DNA of 64,000 nucleotides from Diplodia intermedia (Eukaryota > Ascomycota > Dothideomycetes > Botryosphaeriales > Botryosphaeriaceae): contig JAKEKT010000017.1 in NCBI GenBank assembly GCA_021495925.1, positions 399,573 to 463,572 on the forward strand, in the 5' to 3' direction. The position numbers and the translations under genes are program-made. Below, piece after piece: positions 44,975 to 54,947 of this stretch. Position 1 is the stretch's first letter; each line of letters starts with the position of its first letter. The notes beneath the pieces are model-generated. The model saw only the letters and a list, made by a program, of their open reading frames with translations, was not told the origin of the DNA and ran no database searches.

Positions 44975-46126
44975 ATGAGCATGCAGACGCAGGATGATGT
45001 AACCAACGAGGGGCAGCAGGACCCCCGCCCCGCTTCCTCCTCGCACAACAACAACAACCCCACCGCCACCAGCGTCCCGCTCTCCTCGATTGCGCCAGCC
45101 CTTGTGCTGGGCGGCGCAGGCCTCAGCAACCAGCTGCACCCGAACCCGGCATCGTTGCCGGCACGGCACATGGTGCGGCGCGCGCTGGACCTGGGCTTTT
45201 GCGCCATTGATACGTCGCCATATTACGGCCAGTCCGAAACCCTCATTGGCGACGCCCTCGCGCAGCCGGATTTGATTGCCGCCCACCCGCGCGACAGCTT
45301 CCTGCTGATGACCAAATGCGGCCGTGTCGCCGCCGACCGCTTCGACTACTCGCCCGCCTGGATCCGGCAGTCGGTGACGCGAAGCCTGGCCCGTCTGCAC
45401 ACATCCTACCTCGACGTCGTCTTCACCCACGATGTCGAGTTCGTCACCGTCGACGAGGCCGTCGCCGCTGTGGGTGAGCTGTTCGCGCTCAAGGACGAGG
45501 GGAGGGTGCGGTACGTGGGCATCTCTGGCTACCCTCTGCCACGCCTGGTCGAAGTGGCCAGGGCGGTGCGCCGGCGTCACGGACGCCACGTCGATGCGGT
45601 GCAGGTCTGGGGCCAGTTGACGCTGCAGAATACGGTGCTGTTGGACGAGGGTGGCTTGGCGGAGCTCAAGGCGGCGGGCATCGACTGCGTCTTCGCATCC
45701 AGCCCACTGGCCATCGGTCTGCTGAGGAAGAAGGGCGTACCTGTCGGCGAGCTGGGCGATTTCCACCCTGCACCTCCGGCCCTGCGCGAAGCTGCGGCAC
45801 ACGCCTCCGAATACGTCGAGGAGAGGGATACCAAGCTGGCCGAGTTGGCGCTGAAGTATGCCGTCGCGCAGGGTTTGGCTGCGGGGCAAGAGATGGGACT
45901 GAGGTTGAGCACCATCCTGGGCGGAGGCACCACGCTTGAGATAGAGGACAACTGGGAGGTTGGGAGCACCATCGTCGGTCGGTACGGGGCCAGGAAAGGA
46001 GCAACAGAGAACGGGAAGGGAAGGGAGGAAAGGCTTAGCGGACTTCTCACGGAGCAGGAACTTGACTTGGTAAAGGCGACAAGGGAAATATTTGGGCAGT
46101 GGCTGAACCACAGTCTAGGGAGTTGA
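44975..46126 (+). CDS. ara2: aldo-keto reductase, D-arabinose 1-dehydrogenase (Ara2)-like
   Basis: Intronless frame of 383 residues from ATG 44975. The (beta/alpha)8 aldo-keto reductase fold is clear, with LVLGGAGL, the catalytic Asp/Tyr in AIDTSPYYGQSE, Lys in TKCGR and His in FTHDVEFV, completing the tetrad. Late segments SSPLAIGLLRKKG and LGGGTTLEIEDN match the NAD-dependent D-arabinose/L-galactose dehydrogenase branch, which makes D-arabinono-1,4-lactone for erythroascorbate in yeast. The first 35 residues are Gln/Asn/Ser-rich and not part of the fold. Substrate assignment is by family resemblance only. The antisense strand is open for 400 codons, a base-composition effect of this GC-rich gene. 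Confidence 0.88.
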   Translation: MSMQTQDDVTNEGQQDPRPASSSHNNNNPTATSVPLSSIAPALVLGGAGLSNQLHPNPASLPARHMVRRALDLGFCAIDTSPYYGQSETLIGDALAQPDLIAAHPRDSFLLMTKCGRVAADRFDYSPAWIRQSVTRSLARLHTSYLDVVFTHDVEFVTVDEAVAAVGELFALKDEGRVRYVGISGYPLPRLVEVARAVRRRHGRHVDAVQVWGQLTLQNTVLLDEGGLAELKAAGIDCVFASSPLAIGLLRKKGVPVGELGDFHPAPPALREAAAHASEYVEERDTKLAELALKYAVAQGLAAGQEMGLRLSTILGGGTTLEIEDNWEVGSTIVGRYGARKGATENGKGREERLSGLLTEQELDLVKATREIFGQWLNHSLGS

Positions 46127-46716
46127 TCGAAGAAGAACTAAAACAAGAACTCAACTACGTCTTCACGCTGCAGAACCCGACCAACACTTGCCATTGCGCG
46201 TTCAACAGTGACAAAATGAGTGGCTATCTAGCACTCGGTATTGCTAATGCCTTGCGCATGTCTGATTCAACGTTTGTCCAAACTTACCGCACTGGCGTTG
46301 GCTACTCACCTCACTGAGTATTTTGAAATGGTAATGCCACAGAGGAGTGGTGACGTGTTGCACCGGAATCAGCACGCGCAAAATCCCCGCACGGGAGCGA
46401 GGCCGAGGGCGAGACCGAAGGTGGCTTGAAGTCGCAGCTGCAGTTCAGCATAGGAGGATTTATCGCCGCTAAATCCGTCTCACCAGCTGCCTGTCCGCCC
46501 CCGCTTGGGCAACCGCACCGGCGATTGGCTCAGACGATTCTTGTTGCCTGGTACGTGCCGCATGCAGTATGGAGTTATCCATGCATAACGGAGTTTAGTC
46601 TGTCCCCTAACGGTACATATATAAAGCGCAGACAGCGAGGAATGACTTCCAGTCTCATCAGTATTCCTTGAAATCATTCAATACCCTTGTGGACACACAC
46701 ACCAAAACACGCGACA
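46127..46716 (+). promoter_or_regulatory. intergenic region with promoter of the NmrA-like gene
   Basis: About 590 bases between two plus-strand genes; it contains the TATA element listed separately. Confidence 0.5.
46618..46626 (+). promoter_or_regulatory. TATA box of the NmrA-like gene
   Basis: TATATAAAG, a full-consensus TATA element, lies 91 bases before the ATG at 46717. Clear TATA boxes are rare in this window, which suggests a regulated rather than housekeeping promoter. Confidence 0.6.
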
Positions 46717-47692
46717 ATGGCAATCTTTCTCACTGGAGGAGCTGGCAAGACTTCAAGCCGCGTCGCCTCGCTGCTGCACGATGCAAATATCCCTTTCGTC
46801 CTGGGTTCTCGCAGGGGCGCCTCCGCAGCCCCAGCAGGCATGAATGCCGTCAAGTTTGATTGGCTGGACGACTCGACCTACAAGAACCCTTTCGAACACG
46901 CCCTTTCCAACGGAGAGACCATCAATGCCATCTACCTGGTTGCACCCGAAACCCAAGACGTTGGTCCGGTGATGAATGGGTATATCGATTATTGCGTCAA
47001 AGAACATCGCGTCAAGAGATTTGTTTTGATGGCCGGGAGCTCTTCCGAACCGGGCGGATGGCATGTCGGCAAGGTGTGGCAACACCTGCTCGACATCGGC
47101 GTCGAATACGCTGTCCTGCGTCCATCTTGGTTCATGGGTGCGCCTCCCTTTTTCTTCAATGATGGTACCGGTCATTGCTGATTCGACTGAACAGAGAACA
47201 TGTCCGAGGGATGGTCGCATGCAGCCGTTAAAAGCGGAAGACTTGTCACTGCCTGCGGAGACGGCATGATCCCTTTCATCAGTGCCGATGACATCGCCGC
47301 CGTGATCTTCCATACGCTCACCGATGAGAGATCACACAATACTGCCTACCGTGTACTGGGACCAGAGTTGTTGACACATGATGATGTATGCCATCTCTCT
47401 CACACCGGTCTTGAATACTCATACTGACTCCGATGAAATGCAGATCGCACAGAAGCTTAGCAAGATGCTTGGACGTGAGATCGTCAATATGAAGCTCACT
47501 GGAGAAGAGCGAAAGAAGGCGCTTCTGGAATACGGCATGGCCGAGCACTTCGCTGACTTTCTTACAGAGCTTGAGCTCATGGCAGCGAGAGGTGAAGAGG
47601 CACACGAAGGTAATGATGTAGAGAAAGTCACTGGTCGACGCCCTCAAAGCTTTGATGAGTTTGCTAGGAAGAACAAAGCAGCATGGGACTAG
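46717..47692 (+). CDS. NmrA-like NAD(P)-dependent reductase (festuclavine-dehydrogenase-like family)
   Basis: Three exons: 46717-47137, 47195-47385 and 47444-47692 (286 residues). The Rossmann motif is at the very N-terminus (AIFLTGGAGKTSSRVASLL), followed by KRFVLMAGSSSEPGGWHVGK, VEYAVLRPSWFMEN and PFISADDIAAVIFHTLTDE. The C-terminal pattern FADFLTELELMAARGEEAHE ... VTGRRPQSFDEFARKNKAAW is typical of the fungal subgroup named after ergot-alkaloid EasG/FgaFS proteins. Most members are not in alkaloid clusters, and no other ergot gene is seen here. The substrate is therefore unknown. A strong TATA box suggests inducible expression. Confidence 0.85.
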
Positions 47693-48259
47693 GCAGTTGA
47701 AGACAGTTGGCATTAGCTTCCTAGTGTGCCAAAAGTCAATTTTACTCTGTGAAATGATGTTATCAACTGGGTCCTCGATTGAGCTTTTTTTGCCCCCCAG
47801 GAACTAAGTACTTAGTACCGAGCCACCTATCTATGATGCCGCCAATGTCGCTGGAGAAGCTTGTATATCCCAGCCCTCTATTAAGGAGCACCAATTTACA
47901 CGCGTTATTCGGTTTTCATTCTTCTCTAATGTAATAATTTAAGAGCAGGATGATGTAGAAACTTTACATTTCCATGATGCAGTGTTCGTTTTCCTGGGAC
48001 AGTTCCGATTCCATATCCTTTCCGAACTTGGTGTCAAATGGAGAATAGAAGGATCGAGCCACACCTCTCTGCTATTTGTGAACGCCATACATCGCCGGAG
48101 GCAAGGTTAGCCAAAATCACAGTGCCCATTCAAGCGAAAACCGTTGATGAATGCGGTAGATTGGGGGAAAGGGAAGAAAAGGCCCCCCTCCGCACCTGTC
48201 ACCGCCGAACAAAAAGCTAAAAGAGCAAAAAGGGAATCATCTATCGGAGGCAAAAGAAA
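47693..48259. other. AT-rich convergent region before tRNA-Met
   Basis: About 570 bases, AT-richer than average (47880-47960). The tRNA gene is on the minus strand, so its terminator should lie just below 48260; AAGAAAT precedes it there but a long T-run on the minus strand is not obvious. Confidence 0.4.
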
Positions 48260-48366
48260 TGTCCCTACGCAGAATCGAACTGCGGACCTTCGGATCACTA
48301 CCTCTGAGAGGAAGTCACACTATCGTAGTATGAGACCGACGTCATAACCGACTAGACCACAGAGAC
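48260..48366 (-). tRNA. tRNA-Met(CAT), elongator type, with a 33-base intron
   Basis: Read on the minus strand from 48366. The acceptor stem GTCTCTG pairs with TAGGGAC (two wobbles), discriminator A at 48260. The D arm is GTCTAGTCGGTTATGAC. The anticodon arm is TCGGT-CTCATA-A-TCCGA with anticodon CAT, the variable loop AGGTC, and the T arm CGCAG-TTCGATT-CTGCG pairs perfectly. The intron occupies 48296-48328, one base 3' of the anticodon as is standard, and can pair with the anticodon region. The mature length is 74 bases. The stem and loop sequence is not that of an initiator tRNA. The T-loop TTCGATT and D-arm GGTC supply the Pol III B and A boxes. Confidence 0.93.
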
Positions 48367-49044
48367 TTGATGGGAAGTCTGATGACTTCTTCTGTGTTGT
48401 GGATGGCTGAGCCGCCCTAATCGTGGACTTATTTTCGTTTTTACAATTTATCATACCAAACCAAGGAGCTCCCTATTGGCATGAAGGAGATACGAGTGGT
48501 GAAAAGATAAAACTCCACGGACAGGCAGGCTGTGCAAATCATAGCAGCATCGCGGAAGTGGGAGAGCAGAGTTTAAGGGGCAGTTGCTTTCAGGGCCCGG
48601 TCGCCCGAAATAGCGTAGCGGGAGAATCGTTGAAAATGTATTCGCTCACTGAACCGTAACGACACGCATCCCCCTCCGGACTCTCAAGACACTAACGATA
48701 TAAGAGCTATTGAATAGGAGGTCTGAGACTTTCTAATCTTCGATCAGACGCAGTAGGCACCAAACATCTATCCAAAGCTTCGATAAATGTCAGCCAATAA
48801 TAAGTATCACGTCAGGGTCTTCGTTCAATTTTGCCAAAGTGAGTCAATTTGCAGGTCTAAGAATGCTCCTGGGAACGCACCACCTCCGAAACCAGTTTTC
48901 CACCTATATAGCGCCAATCAAATGCAATCAGATCCACAAACGCCTCGCAATGCCAACATTCTCCAAGCCGGTGATAACTTTCGATCCCTTTGCTTCCGAT
49001 CCATCAGCATATCCTGCCTTGCATGTTACCGTAAGTGGATCCGC
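48367..49044. other. intergenic region upstream of tRNA-Met
   Basis: About 680 bases between the tRNA 5' end and the 3' end of RPC4. Mixed composition, no gene seen. Confidence 0.4.
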
Positions 49045-51085
49045 TCATCCCACAATCTCGTCCCAGTCCGGCGTAACGACGAACTTGCCGCAGACCTGAC
49101 CAACGCTCATGGCCTCACCACCATCCCTACCCACTCTTTGTTCCTCTGGAATGACCTTTGTGACTATAATGTCCTGAAGGAAAGAGGCGTCCATTCCCAT
49201 GCAAAGCTCCAGGCTGGTGCCACCCCAATCTAACGTCGTACGCCCGCTCTGGTGGACACGCAACTTTCCGACCGCACCCGATGCGAGTTGAGCGGGGAGC
49301 TCGGGACTCACGGTGTCGATGCCTGCTGCATCGTCTTCGGGCTTGACGGGGGTGTTCGAGTGGGTTTCGGGAGTGGCAAGGTCGACCGGGTTGCTACGAG
49401 ACGTGGCTTCGGGTGACGGGGGCTCCTTTTTGACTGTCTCATCGACCATGAGGCTAGGTAGTACGGGCGGAAGTTGGAAAAGATAGGCACGATCCTTTTT
49501 CTTGTCGACGGGCTGTTCCTGCTTCGGAGCCTCGGTGTCTGCCATGGCAGTATCACCACCGGCGTCGACGTCGGGGGTGGCAGCCGCAGGCAGAACAATT
49601 TCGCCAAGTTCATCTGCAAGAACCTTCATGCTCTGTTCATGGCGCTCTTGCTCTTGCTTGTCTTCTTCGCTGACGAGTGCTGCGCGGACGTCCCGGAAAC
49701 GTGGCTTTCTGCGCTGCTTGATCCTTGGTTTTGTCTTCTTCGACAGTTCTGGGGAGGAAGGTGCATCTTTGACGGGCTCCTCGGGAACATCTGACGGCAC
49801 AACGGTTGGCTCATCGCTTGGCTCGTCCTTGATCGTGACAAGGCCTTCCTCGTCTTCATATCCCCAGGCTCCTTTCCAGCGACCTTGAGCTCCAGTGACC
49901 TCGACATCCTTCGCTTTGCCCTTACCCTTCCGAGGCGATGACGTGTCCGGCTCAGTTTTGATCTCCGGGTCTCCTGGTGCCTCTGCTGTGATTTTGCGGG
50001 GCGCGTTTTCGTGTTCTCTGCGGCGAATGCGGATCGGAGCGAGCCCAGGGGTGTTGAGCCTAGTTCTGCTGCGCCTTGATCGCGAAAGGCCGCCTGCCAT
50101 CTCAACGCCCCCATCTTCATCATCACTGACGAGATTGATCGTTTCGATGTTATCTACATCTTGGCGGGGTCCCAAAATTTCGATCTCGGGATCAGACGAG
50201 ATGTAGCCCTCTTCGTCAACGTCTTCAGACTTAACCCCTTCGTTGTCGCCATCCGGCCTAATGATTGTGCGCTCGCGCTTGACTCTGCCCTGATGGGAGG
50301 CTCCGAAGGTCTTTCCGCGATGGATCATACGCGAGCGGTTCTCTGCGGCGCAACATTAAAATCAGAGGGGTGTAGACCAAAGCAGAAAGTGACAGCTCAC
50401 CGTTAACGGTACCAGAGGCAAAGACACCGCCCATATCTTGCCTCAAGCTTGCCTCAAACCCTCTTTGACCCATGTATCCACCACGGCCACCCCGCCCACC
50501 ACGATCTCCCCTACCACGTCCCCTGCCACGGTCTCCTCTGCCGCGACTAGCCTCATTGTTAAGTTCGTGAAGCCTCTCCCTTCTCTTCCTCTCGGCCTCG
50601 GCCTCCAAGGCCTCACGTTCCTCCTTGCTCCTGCGGCCCTTGAAGGTGGGCATCCGCGCACCTGCCTTTTTGCCGCCACGGGTCGCACCGATCGATGGCG
50701 CAGGCGAGCCAGTAGGGGTTTGTGAGCCGAGGACTGAGGATATGCGGACATCGTCAGGGTGCGATGCGCCAGCGCTGGTGTCAGGTGCGGCATTGGTGTG
50801 TGTGGGCTCGGTGGTGGTGGTGATGTCGGCGTCGGTCATAGAAACGTCGGCGGTGCTGACGGTTGCCGCAGCGCTCGCATTGGGCGCAGAGTCATCCTTC
50901 GGAACGAATAGAGAGTCTTCTTCGGCGGCATTGGGCTCTTTCGCTGGAGACGACGCGGTGTTCTGGGGTGGTTCTTGGGCGGCTGCGGCCTGCGCGGCGC
51001 CACGACCGCCGCGGCCGCGGGAGCTGGAACCCCGCGCACGCCTGGCGCCCCGTCCCCTCGTGGTTCCGTCGGCCTTGGGTGGCAT
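49045..51085 (-). CDS. rpc53: RNA polymerase III subunit RPC4 (Rpc53)
   Basis: Two exons on the minus strand: 51085-50401 and 50342-49045 (660 residues). The N-terminus is rich in RG repeats (RGRGARRARGSSSRGRGGRG and a second RGDRGRG block), the middle is acidic and Pro-rich. The conserved region is KKKDRAYLFQLPPVLPSLMV and the C-terminal GKLRVHQSGRTTLDWGGTSLELCMGMDASFLQDIIV, typical of RPC4. With Rpc37 it forms the TFIIF-like module of Pol III that acts in initiation, termination and reinitiation. The junction TVN-ENRSRMIHRGKTFG is in frame and starts the family's conserved N-terminal motif. The protein is longer than yeast Rpc53 (about 420 residues) because of the RG and acidic parts. Confidence 0.92.
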
Positions 51086-51702
51086 GCTGGCGCTCAGAGT
51101 TGCAGTGTGCTCAACTAGATGGAGGATGACGAAGTTAGTGAGCTCCAGCTGCCGTCGGACTTTTTTCAAACCGAGTCAGTCAGAAGTCGGCGGCTGCTTT
51201 TAGCGGTTTGGTGGGCTCCACGCCAGCCAGGATGATGACTCTGGTTCCCCGCTTGGGTGGGCGACCAACCAGCACCGTTTCACTTTGGTTAACGTCCTGA
51301 TCTGGGTTATGGGACAGCCAACGGGCCAGATTGAGTCGCGTAGCATTTGCACCGATGTGGGTAGGTCAACGCAAAGCAACATCTTCGAAAGTGATATTGG
51401 ACTGCTGGGCGGTTCGTTCCAGGCCGGCAAGCGCGGTGCTGAGCGTTTATGAAGGCGTGCCCACCTGCACCTATGCCATATGTGCATGAATGACGTCGAG
51501 ATGCAATTCCATCATTGAGGCTTCCAACCGCCGAACCCGGGGAAATGGGGCCAGGACCTATCTCACCCTGTTCCGTATCCAGTCGTTCGACGAGCGAGAA
51601 TCGTCACTGCTTTCTCGCATCAGATTCGACTGTAATGGTGGCATCGTCTCGTGTGTTCTTATCCCCCCGGCGTATCCATCGGAAACCAAATGCTTGAGTG
51701 TT
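51086..51702 (-). other. intergenic region between RPC4 and gpi11
   Basis: About 620 bases between two minus-strand genes: RPC4 promoter and gpi11 3' UTR. No element recognised. Confidence 0.4.
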
Positions 51703-52600
51703 TCAATCAAATGCGAACGTCTTGCCTCTGAGCACAATTCCACCCAACAGCTTTCCCGCCGCATAGCCAGCATATGCCCCGCAAACAATGGTGACGGGCC
51801 ATTTCTGCCACTCACGGTCCCTGGTCAGTCGTCCAATTAGCACCCATCCATCGCACAGAGCCGAGTGATGGAACTTACCAGTCCAGTGGAATTGGAACGG
51901 CACCGGCCCAAGCACCGAAAAGAGTTCCAATCGCAGCACCAAACACTTCGTCCGCCGGGACCATCAGCGCAACCAGCTCCCTCCACTTGGCGCCGTCGAC
52001 CCCAAATGCATAGATGGCGGGGACGGCAGCGAGATATGCAATGTGGGCGGCACAGAGAACGGTGTGGCCGAGATGCGTCGTCAAGGGTGCGCCGAAGAGG
52101 ACAAGAATGACGGAGACGAGCGGCACGCCGGCAATCGTAGAAAGGATGAGAGAGAGGACAGCGGTCTGAGAGAAGGTTAGCAGGGTTGAGAGAGAGCGGA
52201 TAGAAGCTCCTACAGATACTTTGCTTCCAATGCCTGCTTCCGCCTTGCCGCTGGCACCTTTCCTCCGAGCACCACCAGAAGACTTGGAACTAGAGCCAGC
52301 AGCCGGCAGGCAAAGAATGGCGTAGACAACCTGAAGGACGCTCAATGGGACGAGAGCGTTGAACAATGAGGGAACCGGATCTGCGACAATGCCATTGAAT
52401 TGGATGGCGAAGATGGAAACGACGAGAATGGGGTGGATGTGCGTGTAGATGCGGGCGATGTCCGTGTTAAGGGTCTCGATGGGCTTGGAGGAGGAAGCGG
52501 GCGCCGAAGAGGACTGCGAGAAGGCGACCGAGGTGGCCTTGGCGGCGGAGCCCGCGGGCTCCTCGAAGCGCGTGAAGACTGTCTGAGGTTGTTGCGACAT
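51703..52600 (-). CDS. gpi11: GPI-anchor biosynthesis protein PIG-F / Gpi11
   Basis: Three exons on the minus strand: 52600-52220, 52165-51879 and 51820-51703 (261 residues). Multiple hydrophobic spans are present (PILVVSIFAIQFNGIVADPV, LFNALVPLSVLQVVYAILCL, LILSTIAGVPLVSVILVLFG, LGHTVLCAAHIAYLAAVPAI). The family hallmark LVLFGAPL and the ending W-Q-K-W-P...GAYAGYAAGKLLGG fit PIG-F. The protein partners the ethanolamine-phosphate transferases that modify the third (and second) mannose of GPI in the ER. The middle intron (52166-52219) is 54 bases, stop-free and in frame, but it has a clear GTATCT donor, a CTGCTAAC branch and a CTCTCAG acceptor, so I treat it as spliced. Retention would insert 18 polar residues between spans. 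Confidence 0.88.
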
Positions 52601-52899
52601 GTTGGTTTACCGGCTGGCCATCACTAGGGTTGCGGGAAGCTCTGGGATGCGGGAGAGGTGTTCGCTGCCCGCCTCCGCTAGAAATTGGGCCGGAGCTTTC
52701 TCGGCCGCCGTGCACTCGACACCGCCAGCGTCAATCAATTACAGTCGTTTCACAGGACCATGTAGGAATGCAGACTGTCTGCCATTACTATTGATTTTCC
52801 ATACTTTGGTTTTTCGAGCAAGAATGATCAGGCACCATGAGGCGTGTAATTCCGTCACCAACCTGATGCAGCTCTCCCTCTACCGTGGCTTTCGGCCAC

Positions 52900-54172
52900 T
52901 CAGCTGCTACCAGAAGGCACCAGATTCCTAAGAGAGAGATCATAGACGACATCCTCAACCTCCTTGACCTATTTACAAACACTCAGAACCATCTTAATAC
53001 TGGATTCCGGACAGGATGCCTTACCTTGTACTTGATGGCGTCGCTGCGCCTCCTCAGAGAGTCGTTCTTGAGGTTGAGGATCTGGAAGCCGGCATGGACA
53101 TCCTTGATAAACTGGGAAATCTGCATCGGGCGCGTGTAGTCTCCAAGAGTGACGGAGTTGCGAGCAAGACGTGCCTATGTCGTGTCAGTTCCTGGAAGCT
53201 TTGTCAAGGCTCAGCCATCCTCGACGTACCAGCTCTTCAATCAAGGAGATAAGAGCCTGCAGGTACTCTTCTATGGTGATATGGAACGCGTCCTTGTCTT
53301 TCAAATTGACTGGCACTACAGATAAATCAGTTGAGAGCACTTTCGTGGCGTTCATGTGTAGTAGCACACCGTTCATGATGCCTCCAACTTCCTCAATCGT
53401 CAACAAACGGCCGGGCTTGGTATCACTGCCCTCGGACACAAAGCCTCCAAGGTAGCCGCCGTACAGAATCGTGAATATCTAAGCTAAGTCAGTATACCGC
53501 TGTTCCTGATAGCGATCTGGTCGGATGGAAGAGACAAAGGCTCGTTAGATACGTAAAGCGTGGAGCTCTGACCCAAACGAAGAAGCCATCCCGGAATCTC
53601 AGCGTCCGCTTGGATCACAGTCAAGGGCGCATGTTCAGGATGATTTCCTGAAGCGGGATCGTGATTGATTGCTCAGTCTCTGCAAATACAACTTACCGTG
53701 TCCTGAACCTGGCGAGACCAGATGCCATTGAACTTGTAGTACGGATGCTTGCTAGCGGCCTCGGCAAGCTTCTGGGTGGCCTCGATCTCCTGGCGAATGG
53801 CGCTCTCGGCGGCGGCGACAACAGCAGGCACTCAGAAATGTCAGCAGGCAGAGTCTCACCAGATGCCACGGTGCGCTACGTACACTCAGCGGAGGAAGTT
53901 GAGTGAGCACGGGCGAGGACCGACTGAGCAGAACGGCCTGCAAAGAATTAGCGCACGCGGCAAATGGAAGGGCCTAGTTTGACGTGCCGTGTTTCTCCAA
54001 GGTCTGGATGATCTCGCGGAGCTCCTAGTAGGTACGGTCAGGCTAGGGTGGTGCGGCGGATGGGTGATGCGCGTAAGGCAAGGCTCACCTCGCGCACGCT
54101 CGAGTCCTGGTCGACACGCGCCTGGAGCTGCTCGAAGATGGCCGGATCGACCATTCCCTGTCTCTCAGTCAT
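52900..54172 (-). CDS. tsn: translin
   Basis: Seven exons on the minus strand: 54172-54089, 54024-53988, 53937-53884, 53830-53697, 53478-53230, 53174-53025 and 52968-52900 (258 residues). Translin binds RNA and single-stranded DNA and, with its partner TRAX, forms the C3PO nuclease complex. Family sequence appears in order: LREIIQTLEKHGRSAQSVLA, HPYYKFNGIWSRQVQD, TILYGGYLGGFVSEGSDTKP with RLLTIEEVGGIMN, ALISLIEELARLARNSVTLG, FIKDVHAGFQILNLKNDSLR and the ending VKEVEDVVYDLSLRNL. Intron 2 (53938-53987) needs a GC donor (CACG|GCACGT), as the only nearby GT is in the wrong phase. Intron 4 is 218 bases. Intron 3 ends in GAG. All junctions keep frame. Confidence 0.92.
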
Positions 54173-54765
54173 TGTGGCAGCGGTTGGTGCTCTTGGCGGA
54201 GGGTTGGTGTTGCAGTCAGAGTTTGCCTGCGGCGGAAGTTGGCCCTGTTTGCAAACGCGGCGCACGGCAGGAACGTTGCATCACTCACTACATCTCACAG
54301 ATGGGCATTTTACGCTTCATCCAGGAGATCCTAACTCCGCACATGGCAATGCGCGCTGCCTTGCTAATTAGACCGCGTGTGATGTTGGGTTCGCACTGCC
54401 GCCGCCGCACGGCCCACCGCCGCAGTGAGACTGCAAAAATGTATACACGCGACACAAACAACGGCGACGGCTTCGACATGCGGTCTCCCAGGGCTCACGC
54501 TCACATCTCACGCAGCCTCGCTCGCATGTCTCTACTGCTTCCCTCCTTCTCACAACTCAGGCACGCGAACAGCACCGATGACGCTGCTGGCCAAGGACAC
54601 GCATCCCTCAACGCCTGCGCAAAATTTTGCGACAGCCCTCACAACGCGACAACGCGACGCTACAGCACACTGCGAACGTCCAGCGCACTCTTCACGATAG
54701 ACAACGGAATCCATCTTCCTCAAGCACCTGCGCAGGGCAAGCATCTCAACGAAAATGTAGTGTTC
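54173..54765 (-). promoter_or_regulatory. translin promoter and U2 3' region
   Basis: About 590 bases between the translin start and the estimated U2 RNA 3' end. No element recognised; an snRNA 3'-end signal could lie near 54730-54765. Confidence 0.4.
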
Positions 54766-54947
54766 GCGTCAGCCCGAGGCAGTGCAATACGGGCGACACT
54801 GTGGGCGGCGACATGAGCAAGCTCAGCGGCCGTCGCCCGGGATCCAAAAACAAGATTAATCACGAATGTCTCCGTAGAGACGTTTCAGAGATTAAACTGA
54901 AAAGAACAGATACTACACTTGATCTAAGCCAAAAGGCAAAGAGAGCT
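54766..54947 (-). ncRNA. U2: U2 spliceosomal snRNA
   Basis: Read on the minus strand. The highly conserved 5' part is present: CCTTTTGGCTTAGATCAAG, the branch-site-pairing GTGTAGTATCTGTTC, then CAGTTTAATCTCTGA. The stem IIa hairpin (ACGTCTCTACGGAGACATT) and an Sm-type site TTTTTGG at 54844-54850 follow. Stem III closes as GGCGAC...GTCGCC, and the 3' stem-loop IV is GCCCG-TATTGCACTGCCT-CGGGC. Estimated ends give about 182 bases, near the human 188. The 5' end is placed by spacing to CCTTTTGGC (A at 54947) and the 3' end after stem IV; both could be off by a few bases. Functions in branch-point recognition in the spliceosome. Confidence 0.95.

Noticed and set aside
44906..46111. Open minus-strand frame of about 400 codons
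   Set aside because: It lies wholly antisense to the aldo-keto reductase, whose catalytic tetrad is intact. The antisense product has no domain and is a third-position GC effect.
17704..47692. Secondary-metabolite gene cluster (MFS, aldo-keto reductase and NmrA/EasG-like reductase)
   Set aside because: The three genes are far apart, separated by housekeeping genes, and no polyketide synthase, peptide synthetase, terpene cyclase or prenyltransferase is present.
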